Below, piece by piece: positions 27,976 through 38,347 of a stretch of DNA of 64,000 nucleotides. Numbering within the stretch: the first letter of the stretch is position 1; each line of letters begins with the position of its first letter. The notes beneath the pieces are model-generated. The model worked only from the letters and a program-made list of their open reading frames with translations. It searched no databases and was not told the DNA's origin. A program made the translations under genes and the position numbers. The stretch comes from JAQBDA01 sp963709875 (GTDB taxonomy: Bacteria > Chloroflexota > Anaerolineae > Anaerolineales > UBA4823): contig CAVPYB010000012.1 in the NCBI GenBank assembly GCA_963709875.1, forward strand, positions 372,001 to 436,000, given 5' to 3'.

Positions 27976-28947
27976 ATGGCATTGATCTCGGTGATCACCC
28001 CCTCATACAACCAGGCTGCCTACCTGGAAGAGACCATCCTGTCTGTGTTGGGGCAAGACTTCCCCGGGCTGGAATATATCGTGGTGGATGGGGGTTCCAC
28101 CGATGGCAGTCAGGATATCATCCACAGATACAAGGAGCGGATTTCCTGGTGGGTGTCGGAACCCGACTCCGGTCAGGCAGAAGCGATCAACAAAGGGCTC
28201 TCCCGGGCGACCGGGGAGGTCGTGGCATGGATCAACTCGGACGATGTATATCTGTCCGGAGCAGTTGCCCGGGCAACAGCGGTGCTGCAAGCCGAACCCT
28301 GCTTGGGATTCGTGTACGGGGACGCGGTCACCATCGACGCCGGTGGATACCAGCTCAGCCGGCTGAAATTTGGTCGATACGATCTGCTGGATCTGATGGC
28401 GTTCCGGATCATCTGCCAGCCGGCAGTCTTCATGCGCCGTTCTGTGCTCGAAGAGGCCGGCATGCTGGATGCCAGCTACCATTATCTGCTCGACCACCAG
28501 CTCTGGATCAGGCTTGCCCGGCTGGCTCCTTTCATGTACTTACCGTCCACCATGGCTGCAGCTCGCCACCATCCGGAAGCCAAGAACGTCGCCCAGGCAG
28601 CCGGATTCGGGCAAGATGCGTTCCGCATCCTGGACTGGATGAGCGCCCAACCGGATCTGGCACCCATCGTCGCCTCCCAGCGCAGCCGCATCGAAGCCGG
28701 CGCTCACCGCCTGAACGCCCGCTACCTGCTGGATGGCGACCTCCCATCCCTGGCCCTAAAAGCCTACCGCCAGGCTCTGCGGTTGAACCCGCGCTTTGCC
28801 CTGCAGCACTGGCACCGCATGCTCTACGCGACCTTGAGCCTGGTAGGCGGGAAAGGTCTGGCTGCCTGGTACTACCGCCTGCGCAGACCTTCAAATACCC
28901 GGTTGGTCCAACCGGTTAATCCCACCACAGCCCAGCAAGATCGATGA
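27976..28947 (+). CDS. glycosyltransferase family 2
   Basis: The 323-residue enzyme has the GT-A start ISVITPSYNQAAYLEETILS, the nucleotide-binding VVDGGSTDGS, and the metal-binding NSDD in VAWINSDDVYL, then RHHPEAKNV in the acceptor region. The C-terminal 60 residues hold a tetratricopeptide-like helix pair (ALKAYRQALRLNPRFALQHW). The stop overlaps the start of the next sulfotransferase by four bases. It is a close paralogue of the GT2 at 29916, with the same opening motifs and loop spacing. Confidence 0.82.
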   Translation: MALISVITPSYNQAAYLEETILSVLGQDFPGLEYIVVDGGSTDGSQDIIHRYKERISWWVSEPDSGQAEAINKGLSRATGEVVAWINSDDVYLSGAVARATAVLQAEPCLGFVYGDAVTIDAGGYQLSRLKFGRYDLLDLMAFRIICQPAVFMRRSVLEEAGMLDASYHYLLDHQLWIRLARLAPFMYLPSTMAAARHHPEAKNVAQAAGFGQDAFRILDWMSAQPDLAPIVASQRSRIEAGAHRLNARYLLDGDLPSLALKAYRQALRLNPRFALQHWHRMLYATLSLVGGKGLAAWYYRLRRPSNTRLVQPVNPTTAQQDR

Positions 28948-29912
28948 CCTCCCCCCGGGAACGCGACAAGGACCACCCCACAAATAGCACCAGTTCAGCC
29001 AGCCCCATCCTGGTCACCGGCGCGCACCGCAGCGGGACCACCTGGGTAGGAAAGATGCTGTCTGCCGGAGGCGAGGCTGCTTATATCAGCGAGCCGCTTA
29101 ACGTCCTGCACCGGCCGGGAGTCTTCGGCGCTCCAGTCCGCCGCTGGTACACGTACATCTGCACTGAGAACGAAGCCGAATACCTGCCAGGCATGCAGCA
29201 GACGCTGGCTTTCCAATACCATACCCTTGACGAATTGCGCGCCCTGCGCTCACGCAAGGATGCCCTGCGCATGGGGCGCGATTGGACGGCCTTCCTGGCA
29301 GGCAGGCTGGGCAGGAAACGACCGCTGCTGAAGGACCCCTTCGCGGTATTCTCCGCTCCCTGGTTCGCCGAGCGGTTGGGATGCAGGGTGGTGATCAGCG
29401 TGCGCCACCCGGTCGCGTTTGCCAGCAGCCTCAAGCGCCTGGCTTGGCCATTCGAGTTCCAGGACCTGCTCGAACAGCCCCTGCTCATGCAGCACCTGCT
29501 CGAGCCGTTCCGCTCCGAGATCGAGGCAGCATCCCCCACGGATATCATCTCCCAGGCCGGACTGCTGTGGAAGGTCATCTACCAGGTCGCAGCAGGCTTC
29601 GTGCAAGAACACCCGCATTTCATCAGCGTGCATCACGAGGACCTCTCGCTGAACCCGGTGGACGGGTACCGCCTCTTGTACAAGCAGCTCGGTCTGGAAT
29701 TCAATGCCCGGGCGCAGCAGGCGGTGCTTGATTCGAGCAGCCCTGCCAATCCGGATGAGCTTTCAAAGGATTCCATCCACGCCTACCAGCTGGACAGCCA
29801 GGCAAACCTGTCGAACTGGAAGGAGCGGCTGACCGGGCATGAGGTCGAGCGCATCCAGGAGATCACCGGCGAAACCGCATCTATATACTACCCCGCGCTC
29901 TCATGGAGCTGA
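28944..29912 (+). CDS. sulfotransferase family protein
   Basis: The 322-residue protein has the PAPS loop LVTGAHRSGTTWVGKML (about 23-39) and the 3'-phosphate motif VVISVRHPVAFASSLKRL (about 149-166), in the style of glycan-modifying sulfotransferases. It is sandwiched between two paralogous GT2 genes, overlapping the first by four bases and followed three bases later by the TTG of the second, which strongly suggests that the three products act on one glycan. No signal peptide is present. Confidence 0.82.
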   Translation: MTSPRERDKDHPTNSTSSASPILVTGAHRSGTTWVGKMLSAGGEAAYISEPLNVLHRPGVFGAPVRRWYTYICTENEAEYLPGMQQTLAFQYHTLDELRALRSRKDALRMGRDWTAFLAGRLGRKRPLLKDPFAVFSAPWFAERLGCRVVISVRHPVAFASSLKRLAWPFEFQDLLEQPLLMQHLLEPFRSEIEAASPTDIISQAGLLWKVIYQVAAGFVQEHPHFISVHHEDLSLNPVDGYRLLYKQLGLEFNARAQQAVLDSSSPANPDELSKDSIHAYQLDSQANLSNWKERLTGHEVERIQEITGETASIYYPALSWS

Positions 29913-29915
29913 GTC

Positions 29916-30719
29916 TTGAACGGCATCGCTGACAGCACACTCCCGCTGGTATCTATCGTCACCCCCTCGTTCAACCAGGCGCGCTTCCTGGAGGATACGA
30001 TCCAGTCTGTGCTGGAGCAGGACTATCCGCGCATCGAATATATCATTGTCGACGGCGGCTCTACGGATGGCAGCCTGGAGATCATCCAGCGTTATGCGGG
30101 GCAGCTGGCCTGGTGGGTGTCGGAGCCGGATAAGGGACAGACGGATGCCATCAACAAGGGTTTTGCCCGCGCCAATGGAGATATCCTTGCCTGGCTGAAC
30201 TCGGATGATACCTACCAGCCCGGGGCAGTGCGCGAAGCAGTCGAATATCTGGGATCTAACCCGCAGGCCGGCATGGTTTACGGCGATGCCAACCTGATCG
30301 ATGAAAGCGGTCAGGTCATCGGTCAGTTCCCCGCTGCGCAAACCGATTACCACCGTCTGCGGCGCGGCTACGTGCACATCCCCCAGCAGGCTGCCTTCTT
30401 CCGCGCCGATCTTTGGCGTCAGGTGGGTCCGCTGGACCCTAGCTTTTATTTCGCCATGGATTACGACCTGTGGGTGCGACTGGCACGTCTTGCCCGGCTG
30501 GACTACCATCCCCGGCTGTGGGCGAACTTCCGCCTGCACAGCGGCGGCAAATCACTGGTTGCGGACGACCGCTGCTGGCCTGAGATGCTGCGCGTCCACC
30601 GCCGCGAAGGTGGCAGCTGGTTCTCATGGCTGGTCTTCAAAGCCAAAATACGACCGCTGCTTTACGGCTGGCTGCCCATGCGGGCACGCCTATGGCTGCG
30701 GCAGAAGCTGTCCTTCTAA
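29916..30719 (+). CDS. glycosyltransferase family 2
   Basis: The 267-residue enzyme starts at TTG 29916. Motifs are VSIVTPSFNQARFLEDTIQS, IIVDGGSTDGS, the metal site LNSDDTYQ, and DYDLWVRLARL in the acceptor region. It is nearly parallel in sequence to the GT2 at 27976 but lacks its C-terminal repeat helices. The last 25 residues are basic and may bind the membrane surface. It ends the operon-like block that runs from 18608; the following 130 bases are non-coding and carry a promoter-like sequence. Confidence 0.82.
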   Translation: MNGIADSTLPLVSIVTPSFNQARFLEDTIQSVLEQDYPRIEYIIVDGGSTDGSLEIIQRYAGQLAWWVSEPDKGQTDAINKGFARANGDILAWLNSDDTYQPGAVREAVEYLGSNPQAGMVYGDANLIDESGQVIGQFPAAQTDYHRLRRGYVHIPQQAAFFRADLWRQVGPLDPSFYFAMDYDLWVRLARLARLDYHPRLWANFRLHSGGKSLVADDRCWPEMLRVHRREGGSWFSWLVFKAKIRPLLYGWLPMRARLWLRQKLSF

Positions 30720-30755
30720 GCTGCTTACAGTATAGTGAGTTGCACTCTTTCCGGC

Positions 30756-30784
30756 TTGACAGCCCTATCTGAATATGGCAGAAT
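30756..30784 (+). promoter_or_regulatory. sigma70-type promoter candidate
   Basis: TTGACA (30756-30761) is followed after exactly 17 bases by CAGAAT (30779-30784), four of six matches to TATAAT. It lies about 70 bases before the ATG at 30852, which has AGGAG at 30841-30845, in the clearest non-coding gap of this part of the window. It probably starts a new transcript for the secreted hydrolases. Confidence 0.45.
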
Positions 30785-30851
30785 GCCTCCATCCGTGGCT
30801 TAAACCACCGGAAAGGCATATCAAAGTTGGTATTTACAGTAGGAGTGATAA

Positions 30852-32495
30852 ATGAGTTTTTGGAACGGTAATAAACCTTTCCTGATTTCAGCAGCAGTGA
30901 TACTGCTGGTGTTTGTTTTCGCTGGCAGCGGCTGGATGCAGGTTGCACTGGCTGATCGGCAGGCAGATGTTTAGCAATCGGATGACAGCGGCACAGCGCC
31001 CGAGAGCCCAGAGCTCACCAATAACGTGTTCGTGCCGCTGATGTTCACCGACCACCCCTGGGAATCACCATTCGGGGTCGAAGCCAACCTGCCGCTGCTG
31101 GACTCGAACACCCTGCTGCCGCGCGCGACCGATCTGCAGCTCGGCTTAGCCAGGATGGGCTATCATATCTCCTGGCGCAAACTGCAGCCAAACCCGGGTG
31201 ACCCGATCCAATGGGGCTTGTTGGCTACCTTCGAAGATGAGCTGCGCGGGCTGAAAGCTGCCGGCATCCGGCCGGTGGTGGTGATTAAAGACAGCCCCTA
31301 TTGGGCGCTCGACCCGGTAAAAGCGCGTGATGGGAATGGGAACCTGACCTCCTGCGGGGCGATCGATGAAGATTATTTCGACGAGTTCGCCGCCTTTATC
31401 ACCCAGATAGTCAAGAAGTACAACACCGCCGAGTTCAATGTCCTGGACTGGGAGCTGGGCAACGAGCCGGATGTCGACCCCACCGCAGTGCCGCAGAATT
31501 ACCAATTCGGATGTTGGGGGGATAAAGATGACCCGTATTACGGTGGAGAACATTACGGCCGCATGCTGATCGCTGTCGCGCCAGCCATCCGGAAAGCAGA
31601 CTCGCGCGCCCGCATCTGGATCGGCGGCTTGCTGCTCAACAGCCCCAACTCAGCCTCGAGCAGCAGCATGACCACACTGCTGCCCCGGGACATAGAAGCG
31701 TACCGGAATACACCTTACCTCCCTGCCGAAACCAGTGCCAGTCTGCCAGAACTTTTCTTCGAAGGCATCCTCAAAGCCGGAGCAGCGCCCCACTTCGACA
31801 TCGCAGCGTATCATTGGTATGCCACCTATTGGGATTTCCTGGGTACTGGAACTCGCTACGATTGGGACCTGTGGCCGCAAAACCAGTGGTATTCCTGGGG
31901 CGGCGGGACGGTGGGCAAGGCGCGCTTCCTGCGCCAGACCATGGCCGCTTACGGCGTCGATAAGCCGCTCGTGCTGAACGAGACCGGTTTCGGCTGCAAA
32001 GAAGACCCCACAAAACCTGATTACTGTGATGCCCCGGGTAACCTGTTCTTCGAATCGCAGGCCAACCACCTGATCCGCTACTTCATCCGCGGCCTGAGTG
32101 AAAATGTCGGCGGCTTCGTATGGTACACGCTCAACGGTCCAAGCTGGCGCAACGTCGGTTTGCTGGATGGGAGCAGCCCGCCCATGCCCAGGAAATCCTA
32201 TACCGCTTTCAAGCAGCTCTCCGATATCCTGCAGTACGCCCGCTACCGCTACCCGGTCAGCTACGACCCTGCCATCGAAGGATATGCCTTCAAGAGCGGC
32301 TCGCAGCACGTGCACGTCCTGTGGGCTAAAGAAGATCAGACGGTTGAATTCTTCGTCCCCATAAACAAATTCATCCGCGCTGAGCGGTGGGATGGCTCGA
32401 TCCTTTACGATCTATCCAACCCGCCTCCAATCGTGGGCTCGGATTATCGGCTGGAGGTCGGCTTCAGCCCGATCTATCTCGTGCGCTATCCTTAA
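30852..32495 (+). pseudogene. secreted GH-A clan glycoside hydrolase interrupted by an in-frame TAG
   Basis: ATG 30852 with AGGAG opens a typical signal peptide (MSFWNGNKPFLISAAVILLV then FVFAGSGWMQVALA). The frame hits TAG at 30972-30974 (codon 41) and then continues open in the same frame, QSDDSGTAPESPELTNNVFV, to 32495. The catalytic part is a GH39-like TIM barrel with the acid/base Glu in ELGNEP (gag 31464) and the nucleophile Glu in VLNETGFG (gag 31980), then a beta domain. A CAG-to-TAG change would explain the stop. The downstream part alone (from GTG 31026) lacks an export signal, so the enzyme is probably inactive in place unless the stop is an error. Confidence 0.75.
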
Positions 32496-32561
32496 TGTCG
32501 AGAAGACAACAATTCAGATCTTGATCCGATGGGGATTTCTCCCTCCAGAGTTCCGCCTGCG

Positions 32562-35265
32562 ATGAATAGTAAGCGGTTTGTATATGCATGTCTGCTTATT
32601 CTGGCTGTCGTCTTCGTCACAGTCAGACCCGGGCGCTGGCAGCCCATATCGTCCCATGCTCAGGCGGCGCAAGTCCGCGAGCTTCTGCCCGCCAGCGCAC
32701 AGCCCGATTCGCCCCTCTTCTTTCCGCAGGTTTTCAATCCAGACCGTATCGTCCAAGATGAGACGATATGGGCGCACAGCACCCCACCCGCAGCTTCCGA
32801 GGTGGTGCTCTTCCGGCACAGCTTCACGCTGGAAGAGACAATGAGCCGCGCCGAGCTGCACCTGTTCGCCGATACCCGCTATGAAGTCTGGCTGGATGGC
32901 AGCTGGGTCGGGCGCGGGCCGGCTCGCTTTTCGCGCTCCCTGCACGAGTACGATATCTACAATCTGGGGGGCCTCCCGCCAGGCGAACACCTGCTGGCAG
33001 TTCTGGTGCAGTGGGCGCCAAATACCCGCCGCTCGGAAAGTGAAGTCCCCCACCTGACTCGGTCACGTCCAGGGAGAGGTGGGCGGCAAGGTCAGCATCC
33101 ACGCCAAAACCGGTCCCGAGTGGGTAAGCCACCCATTCAGCGCCTGGCAGCAAAACGCGGCTCCGGTACACGCCTGGGGGTTGATCGGACCAACCGAGCT
33201 GCTCGACCTCCGAAGCCTGCCCGCCGATTGGAACCAGGCCGGATTTGACGACACAACCTGGAGCCCCGCTGTGCCGGTTGGCACTGCCGATAGTGCTTAC
33301 CGGCCGCGCAGCATCCCCCAGATCATGGAATTGCCGGTCATCCCGGTCGTTATCGATGCGGGGATGATCTCGTCTGGGTACCGGTGGGGAGAAATCACAC
33401 CTCCCATTTCAGACCCATACGCCCAGGTTTTTTCCAATACCGTCCCGGCGTCCCTCACCCTCCAGGCGTTAGGTATCCCCGGTGAGACCGCCGCCGTTAT
33501 CCGGTTGGACGGCAGCCCGCTGACCTGGATGGGTGTCGGTCCAGATCGTCCCGACGTGTATGCAGCCCAGGCAGTGCTCCAGCCGGGGGAGCACCAGCTC
33601 TCCTTCGAGGGCATCCCCTCCCGCGGCATGACCTTTGCCGTCTCAGCGCAGGACTTCGAGTACCCTCAGCTTCCCTTCGAGCAGGGGTTGCACGCCGGTC
33701 GCAGGACACTCCTGGCTGACCTGGATAGCGACTTCAGCCAGGTAGGCATCACAACCGCACCTGATTTGCAGCTTGATTTCGCCCACCTCCCCGGCTATGC
33801 GGTGCTAGACCTGGGCAGGACGGTGTCGGCAGGCTGCAGGCGGTGGTGGAAGGTCCGCCCGGAACCATCATCGATATTGGTTGGGATGAGCGCCTGACCG
33901 GCAGCTCGCAGCGCCCGCTGCCCTACCCTGGCAGCCTGCACCCCGAATGGAATCAGGTCGAACTCGTGGGTGCTGGACGGAAGCCTGCGCTCGGTCAACA
34001 CTATCGATGCACGTGCTGGCAGATATCTCCTGATCGCAGTATGGGGGGACGGACCGGTCAAGATCAAGGATATCAAGCTGCTGGAAGAGTACTATCCGGC
34101 AGCGGTCGTGGGCAGTTTCACTTCAACGAATCCCAGGCTGGAGCAGGTCTGGCAGGTCGGGCTGGACACATTACGACCCAATATGCTGGATGGCTATACC
34201 GATACTCCCTGGCGTGAGCGTGGGCAGTGGTGGGGTGACGCTTATATCGCCGACCAGGTCAACCGGGTTTCTTTGGGAGACACCCAGGTGCTGAAGCGCG
34301 GCTTGAGTTATATGGCTGGCGCCTTTTCGAGCAGCGATTCCCCTGAGCGGGCTCCAAACAACAGCGGGACCCATATGCTCGACTTCAGCATGCTGTGGGT
34401 GGCAAGCCTGAGCGAGTATATCCGCCTGACCGCCGACCGACCATTCCTAAGGGAGACGTATCCGGTCCTGCAGCAGTTCCTCGCCCATCTGGAAACATTC
34501 GAAAACAAAGACAGCGGTCTGCTGGATTTGCCCCCTGCTCACTGGTCGCAGACGGCATATATCGAATCGCTCGGTTATCACAGCCGCTATGGAATATCCA
34601 CCGCACTCAACGCGATGTATTTCCACACCCTGCAGCAGGCCGCTTATCTGGCAGACCAGGCTGGCGACCCGCAGAGCGCAGCAAAGTGGACAGGCAAAGC
34701 TGCCGCAGTGCTGCAGAAGACCAACGATCTGCTGTACCTGCCGGCTGAGGGGCGCTATGCTACCCATATCTACCAGGGGGTTACCTACCCGCCCACTCCG
34801 CACGCCCAGGCCTGGGCGCTGGCATACGGTCTGGTGCCATCCCAGCACGTTAGCAAGGTTGCGGATGCCCTGCTCGAGCTGTTATCGGCAGATCCTTCCG
34901 CGCCTAACCTGGATGTTTACGGCATGTACTGGGTATTGGAGGCATTGGGAAAAAGCAGCAAGGTCTATGAAGGACTTGGGATAATTGAAAAATACTACGG
35001 TCACATGCTCGATCGCGGCGCAACGACATGGTGGGAGCGTTTCGATGCCGACCAATCCTATACCGCCAGCCTGTCCCACGTCTGGGGCGGCTCTCCGACC
35101 TGGTTTTTAAGCACCTACGTCCTGGGCGCGCAGTGGCAAGGACCGGGCACATGGTCGGTAAGACCGGCATTTAGCGGTGTATCTCGTGCGGCAGGCCGCA
35201 TACCGATCGATGATGGATATCTCCAGGTGGGATGGGACGCGCAGCCGCAGCCAGGGCTCTCTTGA
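32562..35265 (+). pseudogene. GH78-type alpha-L-rhamnosidase with three frameshifts
   Basis: A signal peptide starts at ATG 32562 (MNSKRFVYACLLILAVVFVTV). The first segment (galactose-binding-like, LFADTRYEVWLDGSWVGRGP) shifts frame near 33057, the second runs to about 33825, a third short one (QAVVEGPPGTIIDIGWDERL) to about 33958, and the fourth returns to the second frame and carries the (alpha/alpha)6 barrel. Catalytic signatures are intact: general acid in TPWRERGQWWGDA (gag 34216) and base in TTWWERFDA (gag 35035). The enzyme would release L-rhamnose outside the cell, and dTDP-rhamnose genes follow at 37784. Each shift needs a single-base change. None lies in a long homopolymer. Confidence 0.8.
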
Positions 35266-35303
35266 GATTTCCTCTTCCACAGGGACCAGGGGTGAAATCA
35301 TGA

Positions 35304-36198
35304 TCTCAGTTAAAGAGCCGATCCTGGAGGCTATCCTGGACGGTACAATTGTATGGGGTAAAGGCATACCCTTGCACTGGGTGGTATTCGTTTTACACGT
35401 TCGATACCCTGATCTACCACGAACGGGTGCTGTATCTCTGGCAGTTCTGGCCTGTCCTGCTGGGCAAGCTATGGCCTGCTGCATTTCTGACACTCCTTTA
35501 TTCTGGCCTGGCGTATCATTCAATCAGGGGATCGGCACAAAGGTGGCAGGATCTACCTTGGCTATATTGGGGCTTCAGCGCCGCCCTTATCCTGGCAAGC
35601 TGGAGCATCATTCTTTAAAGTATGGACCTACGACAACGCCTATTTGCCCGCCTGCATTGGATTCGCACTACTGTCCGGTCTGGCATTTGGCGGCATGATG
35701 TCATATAGCAGGGAAGCTGGTTTTTCCCGGTTATATCGAAGCATGATACCACTTCTTGCAAACTCACTTCTCCTCATCCAGTTAGGATTATTCTTCTACA
35801 ATCCTATGCAACAGGTTCCGACATCTGAATCTCGTGAGCAGACAGAGAATTTCATCCAATTCGTCCAAAATCTTCCGGGCAAGGTCTGGGTTTTTAGCCA
35901 CACAGAGTATGGCTATCTTGCTGGCAAGGGCTCTTACTTCCATAGCGTGCCTTTCGGAGATATCGTCGGCGGGAAAACACCACCCACTGGAACTGACACC
36001 TATTACCGCAGAGAGATGGCTGCGAGCGTTTTTCAAAACGTGATAGCAGAGCAATATTTCGATTGGATCATTGTCGATAAGCTGGAACCTTTTTGGGAGC
36101 CATACTACACAGTTGTTGAGGATCTACCCTATGAGTTCTATCCGGTGACGGGTGCGACCACCCGCCCGCAATTCTTAATGACCAGAGCCTATGAATAG
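35304..36198 (+). pseudogene. remnant of a GT-C membrane glycosyltransferase
   Basis: Two frames together give the C-terminal half of a PMT-type membrane enzyme. The first reads GWYSFYTFDTLIYHERVLYL with helices to ILASWSII (stop about 35618). The second starts near 35614 with FKVWTYDNAYLPACIGFALL and runs through helices and a soluble tail to 36198. The catalytic N-terminal loop is missing, because the rhamnosidase ends at 35265. A third frame just upstream (MISVKEPILEAILDG) may be another scrap. The gene is therefore both truncated and frameshifted. Its stop overlaps the start of the next intact GT-C gene. Confidence 0.6.
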
Positions 36199-37720
36199 CA
36201 GGATCACGGATAATTATCTGGCGAGAGATATCAGTAATGACATGCTATTTCAGCGGTATTTTTCGCTGGTATACCTGCTCGTTACATCGGCAGCCCTGTA
36301 CGCCGTGTTGTCCCAGTGGGCATACGATGACCCGTTCATCACCTACCGCTACGCCGACAACCTGGCACGTGGTTTGGGATTTGTCTATAACCCGGGCGAA
36401 CGCGTCCTGAGCACCACCACACCGCTGTTCGCCATGCTGCTGGGGATTCTGCACTTCGTCTCCCCCGATCTGCCGCGGACTGCCAACCTGATCGGTGCGG
36501 TCAGCCTGGCGCTGGGCGGGCTGTTCCTGTGGGATCTATCCCGCACCTGGAAAACCCCGATCGCCGGCTGGGCAGCCCTGCTGCTGTACCCGACCTTCAC
36601 CCTCCCGGCAGTAACGCTTGGCTCTGAAACACCCCTCTATATTGCCCTCTGCCTGGGGTCGTTTGCATTCTATGCCCGCCAGCGCTATTACATCACAGCA
36701 GTATTTGCAGCCCTGGCAGTCCTCACCCGCCCGGATGGAGTGCTCGTCCCGATTGTCCTGGGCGCGGATTACCTGCTGCGCATCCGCAGACCGGTTCCAT
36801 GGAAAGCAGCCCTGCTCTTCCTCTGCCTGGTCGTGCCCTGGTTTGTGTTCGCCTGGGTCTATTTCGGCTACCCGCTGCCGGCTACCCTGGTTACCAAGCA
36901 GCAGCAGGGGACGATGGCAGTCAGCCAGACTTTTGGCCCCGGAGTTATCTCGATCATAGGCTGGTACCTGGATGGCTGGCAGTACTGGCTCGAAACGATA
37001 CTGGCGATCGCCGGCTTATATTGGCTGGTGCGGTATGCCCGGCAGTGGTCCCTGGTGCTGGTCTGGACGGTGCTGTACTTCGCCGCGTATTCGCTGCTGG
37101 GAGTATCGCGCTACTTCTGGTACTATGCACCGCTGGTCCCGGGGTTTATTGTGCTGGTTGGTTTAGGGTCAGAAGCCCTCTTCAACGCCGTTAGAAGGAT
37201 TTGTGCCAGCAGGCAGCGGGAACAGGATAATGAGAACCAATCTCCCCAGACCAGCAGTATTTCCACCTGCCAGCGGCTATCCTACTTGTTCGTTGGGCTG
37301 CTGCTGGTAGGGATCACTGCTGCTCAGGCGGTGGATATCTGGAAGCTAAAGTTAAACCACGACCCACGCTCCACAGCGTACAAGGTAGTGGGAGAGTGGA
37401 TCAAGGGTAACACACCTGAGGATGCCGTCGTCAGCAGCCTGGAGATCGGGATTATCGGCTATTATGCGGACCGCAGGATGGTGGATTTTGCCGGGATCCT
37501 GCAGCCGGATGTCGCCGGACAGCTGGACAGCAGCGAGAATTATGACCGTGCCGCCATCTGGGCGGTAGAAAACTATACCCCGGATTACGTGGTGCTGGTT
37601 AAAGGTGATCTGCGCACTCTCAGGCAGGGCTACCTGGCGGAGCACTGCCTGCTCGAAAAACACTTTCAGAGCGACGTAACGGGGTACGCCGAGAATACAA
37701 ACATCTATGCCTGCCGTTAA
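36191..37720 (+). CDS. GT-C membrane glycosyltransferase (AftB/DUF2029-like)
   Basis: The 509-residue protein has about eleven membrane helices. The first outer loop reads YDDPFITYRYADNLARGLGF and then VYNPGERVLSTTTPL, close to the pattern of arabinosyl/mannosyl GT-C enzymes in which the Asp pair is catalytic. The tail from about 390 is soluble and outside (EWIKGNTPEDAVV). It overlaps the end of the preceding remnant by eight bases. The donor is probably a polyprenyl-linked sugar. It is the last GT-C enzyme before the dTDP-rhamnose genes. Confidence 0.78.
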   Translation: MNSRITDNYLARDISNDMLFQRYFSLVYLLVTSAALYAVLSQWAYDDPFITYRYADNLARGLGFVYNPGERVLSTTTPLFAMLLGILHFVSPDLPRTANLIGAVSLALGGLFLWDLSRTWKTPIAGWAALLLYPTFTLPAVTLGSETPLYIALCLGSFAFYARQRYYITAVFAALAVLTRPDGVLVPIVLGADYLLRIRRPVPWKAALLFLCLVVPWFVFAWVYFGYPLPATLVTKQQQGTMAVSQTFGPGVISIIGWYLDGWQYWLETILAIAGLYWLVRYARQWSLVLVWTVLYFAAYSLLGVSRYFWYYAPLVPGFIVLVGLGSEALFNAVRRICASRQREQDNENQSPQTSSISTCQRLSYLFVGLLLVGITAAQAVDIWKLKLNHDPRSTAYKVVGEWIKGNTPEDAVVSSLEIGIIGYYADRRMVDFAGILQPDVAGQLDSSENYDRAAIWAVENYTPDYVVLVKGDLRTLRQGYLAEHCLLEKHFQSDVTGYAENTNIYACR

Positions 37721-37783
37721 ATCACATCCATCAACCCCAAACCCCTCTCTACAATCAAAATTCCATCTCAGGAGCGTTCAGAC

Positions 37784-38347
37784 ATGCAGCTAATACCCAC
37801 CAGCATCGCTGATGTACTATTGATCGAGCCGCGGGTATTCAGCGATGAACGCGGCTTCCTGATGGAGACTTACCGCCAGCAGCGCTACAGCGAAGCAGGT
37901 GTCGGAGAGTGTTTTGTTCAGGATAATCACTCGGGGTCACGGCAGAACACCGTGCGTGGCCTGCACTACCAGATATTCCAGGCGCAGGGCAAGCTCGTCC
38001 GGGTGATCGCAGGCGAGGTCTTCGATGTTGCTGTCGATCTGCGCCGCAGCTCGCCCACTTTTGGGAAGTGGCATGCAGCGAATTTATCGGCGGAAAACAG
38101 GCTGCAGTTATGGATTCCGCCGGGTTTTGCGCACGGGTTTTACGTGCTCAGTGAATGGGCTGAGATCATCTATAAAACGACCGATTATTATGCGCCCGAG
38201 TGGGAGCGTACGCTGCTCTGGAACGATCCCGATATCGGCATCTCCTGGCCGGTCCCGCAGGGCACCGCACCCATCATCTCGGCGAAAGACGTGCTGGGCA
38301 AGAACTCTGCACGAAGCGGATACTTACGAATGAAAGGAACACGCTAA
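37784..38347 (+). CDS. rfbC: dTDP-4-dehydrorhamnose 3,5-epimerase
   Basis: The 187-residue cupin protein epimerises C3 and C5 of dTDP-4-keto-6-deoxyglucose, the third step of dTDP-L-rhamnose synthesis. Visible motifs are DERGFLMETYR, FVQDNHSGSRQNTVRGLHYQ with the catalytic His, DVAVDLRRSSPTFGKW, and WIPPGFAHGFYVLSE. Length is normal. AGGAGC precedes the ATG. It leads a tight rfbCBAD operon in which the next start follows the stop directly. Confidence 0.95.
   Translation: MQLIPTSIADVLLIEPRVFSDERGFLMETYRQQRYSEAGVGECFVQDNHSGSRQNTVRGLHYQIFQAQGKLVRVIAGEVFDVAVDLRRSSPTFGKWHAANLSAENRLQLWIPPGFAHGFYVLSEWAEIIYKTTDYYAPEWERTLLWNDPDIGISWPVPQGTAPIISAKDVLGKNSARSGYLRMKGTR

Noticed and set aside
30972..30974. 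TAG read as pyrrolysine
   Set aside because: No pyrrolysine genes or context are visible, and the position is just after a signal peptide, not in an active site. A nonsense mutation or error is simpler.
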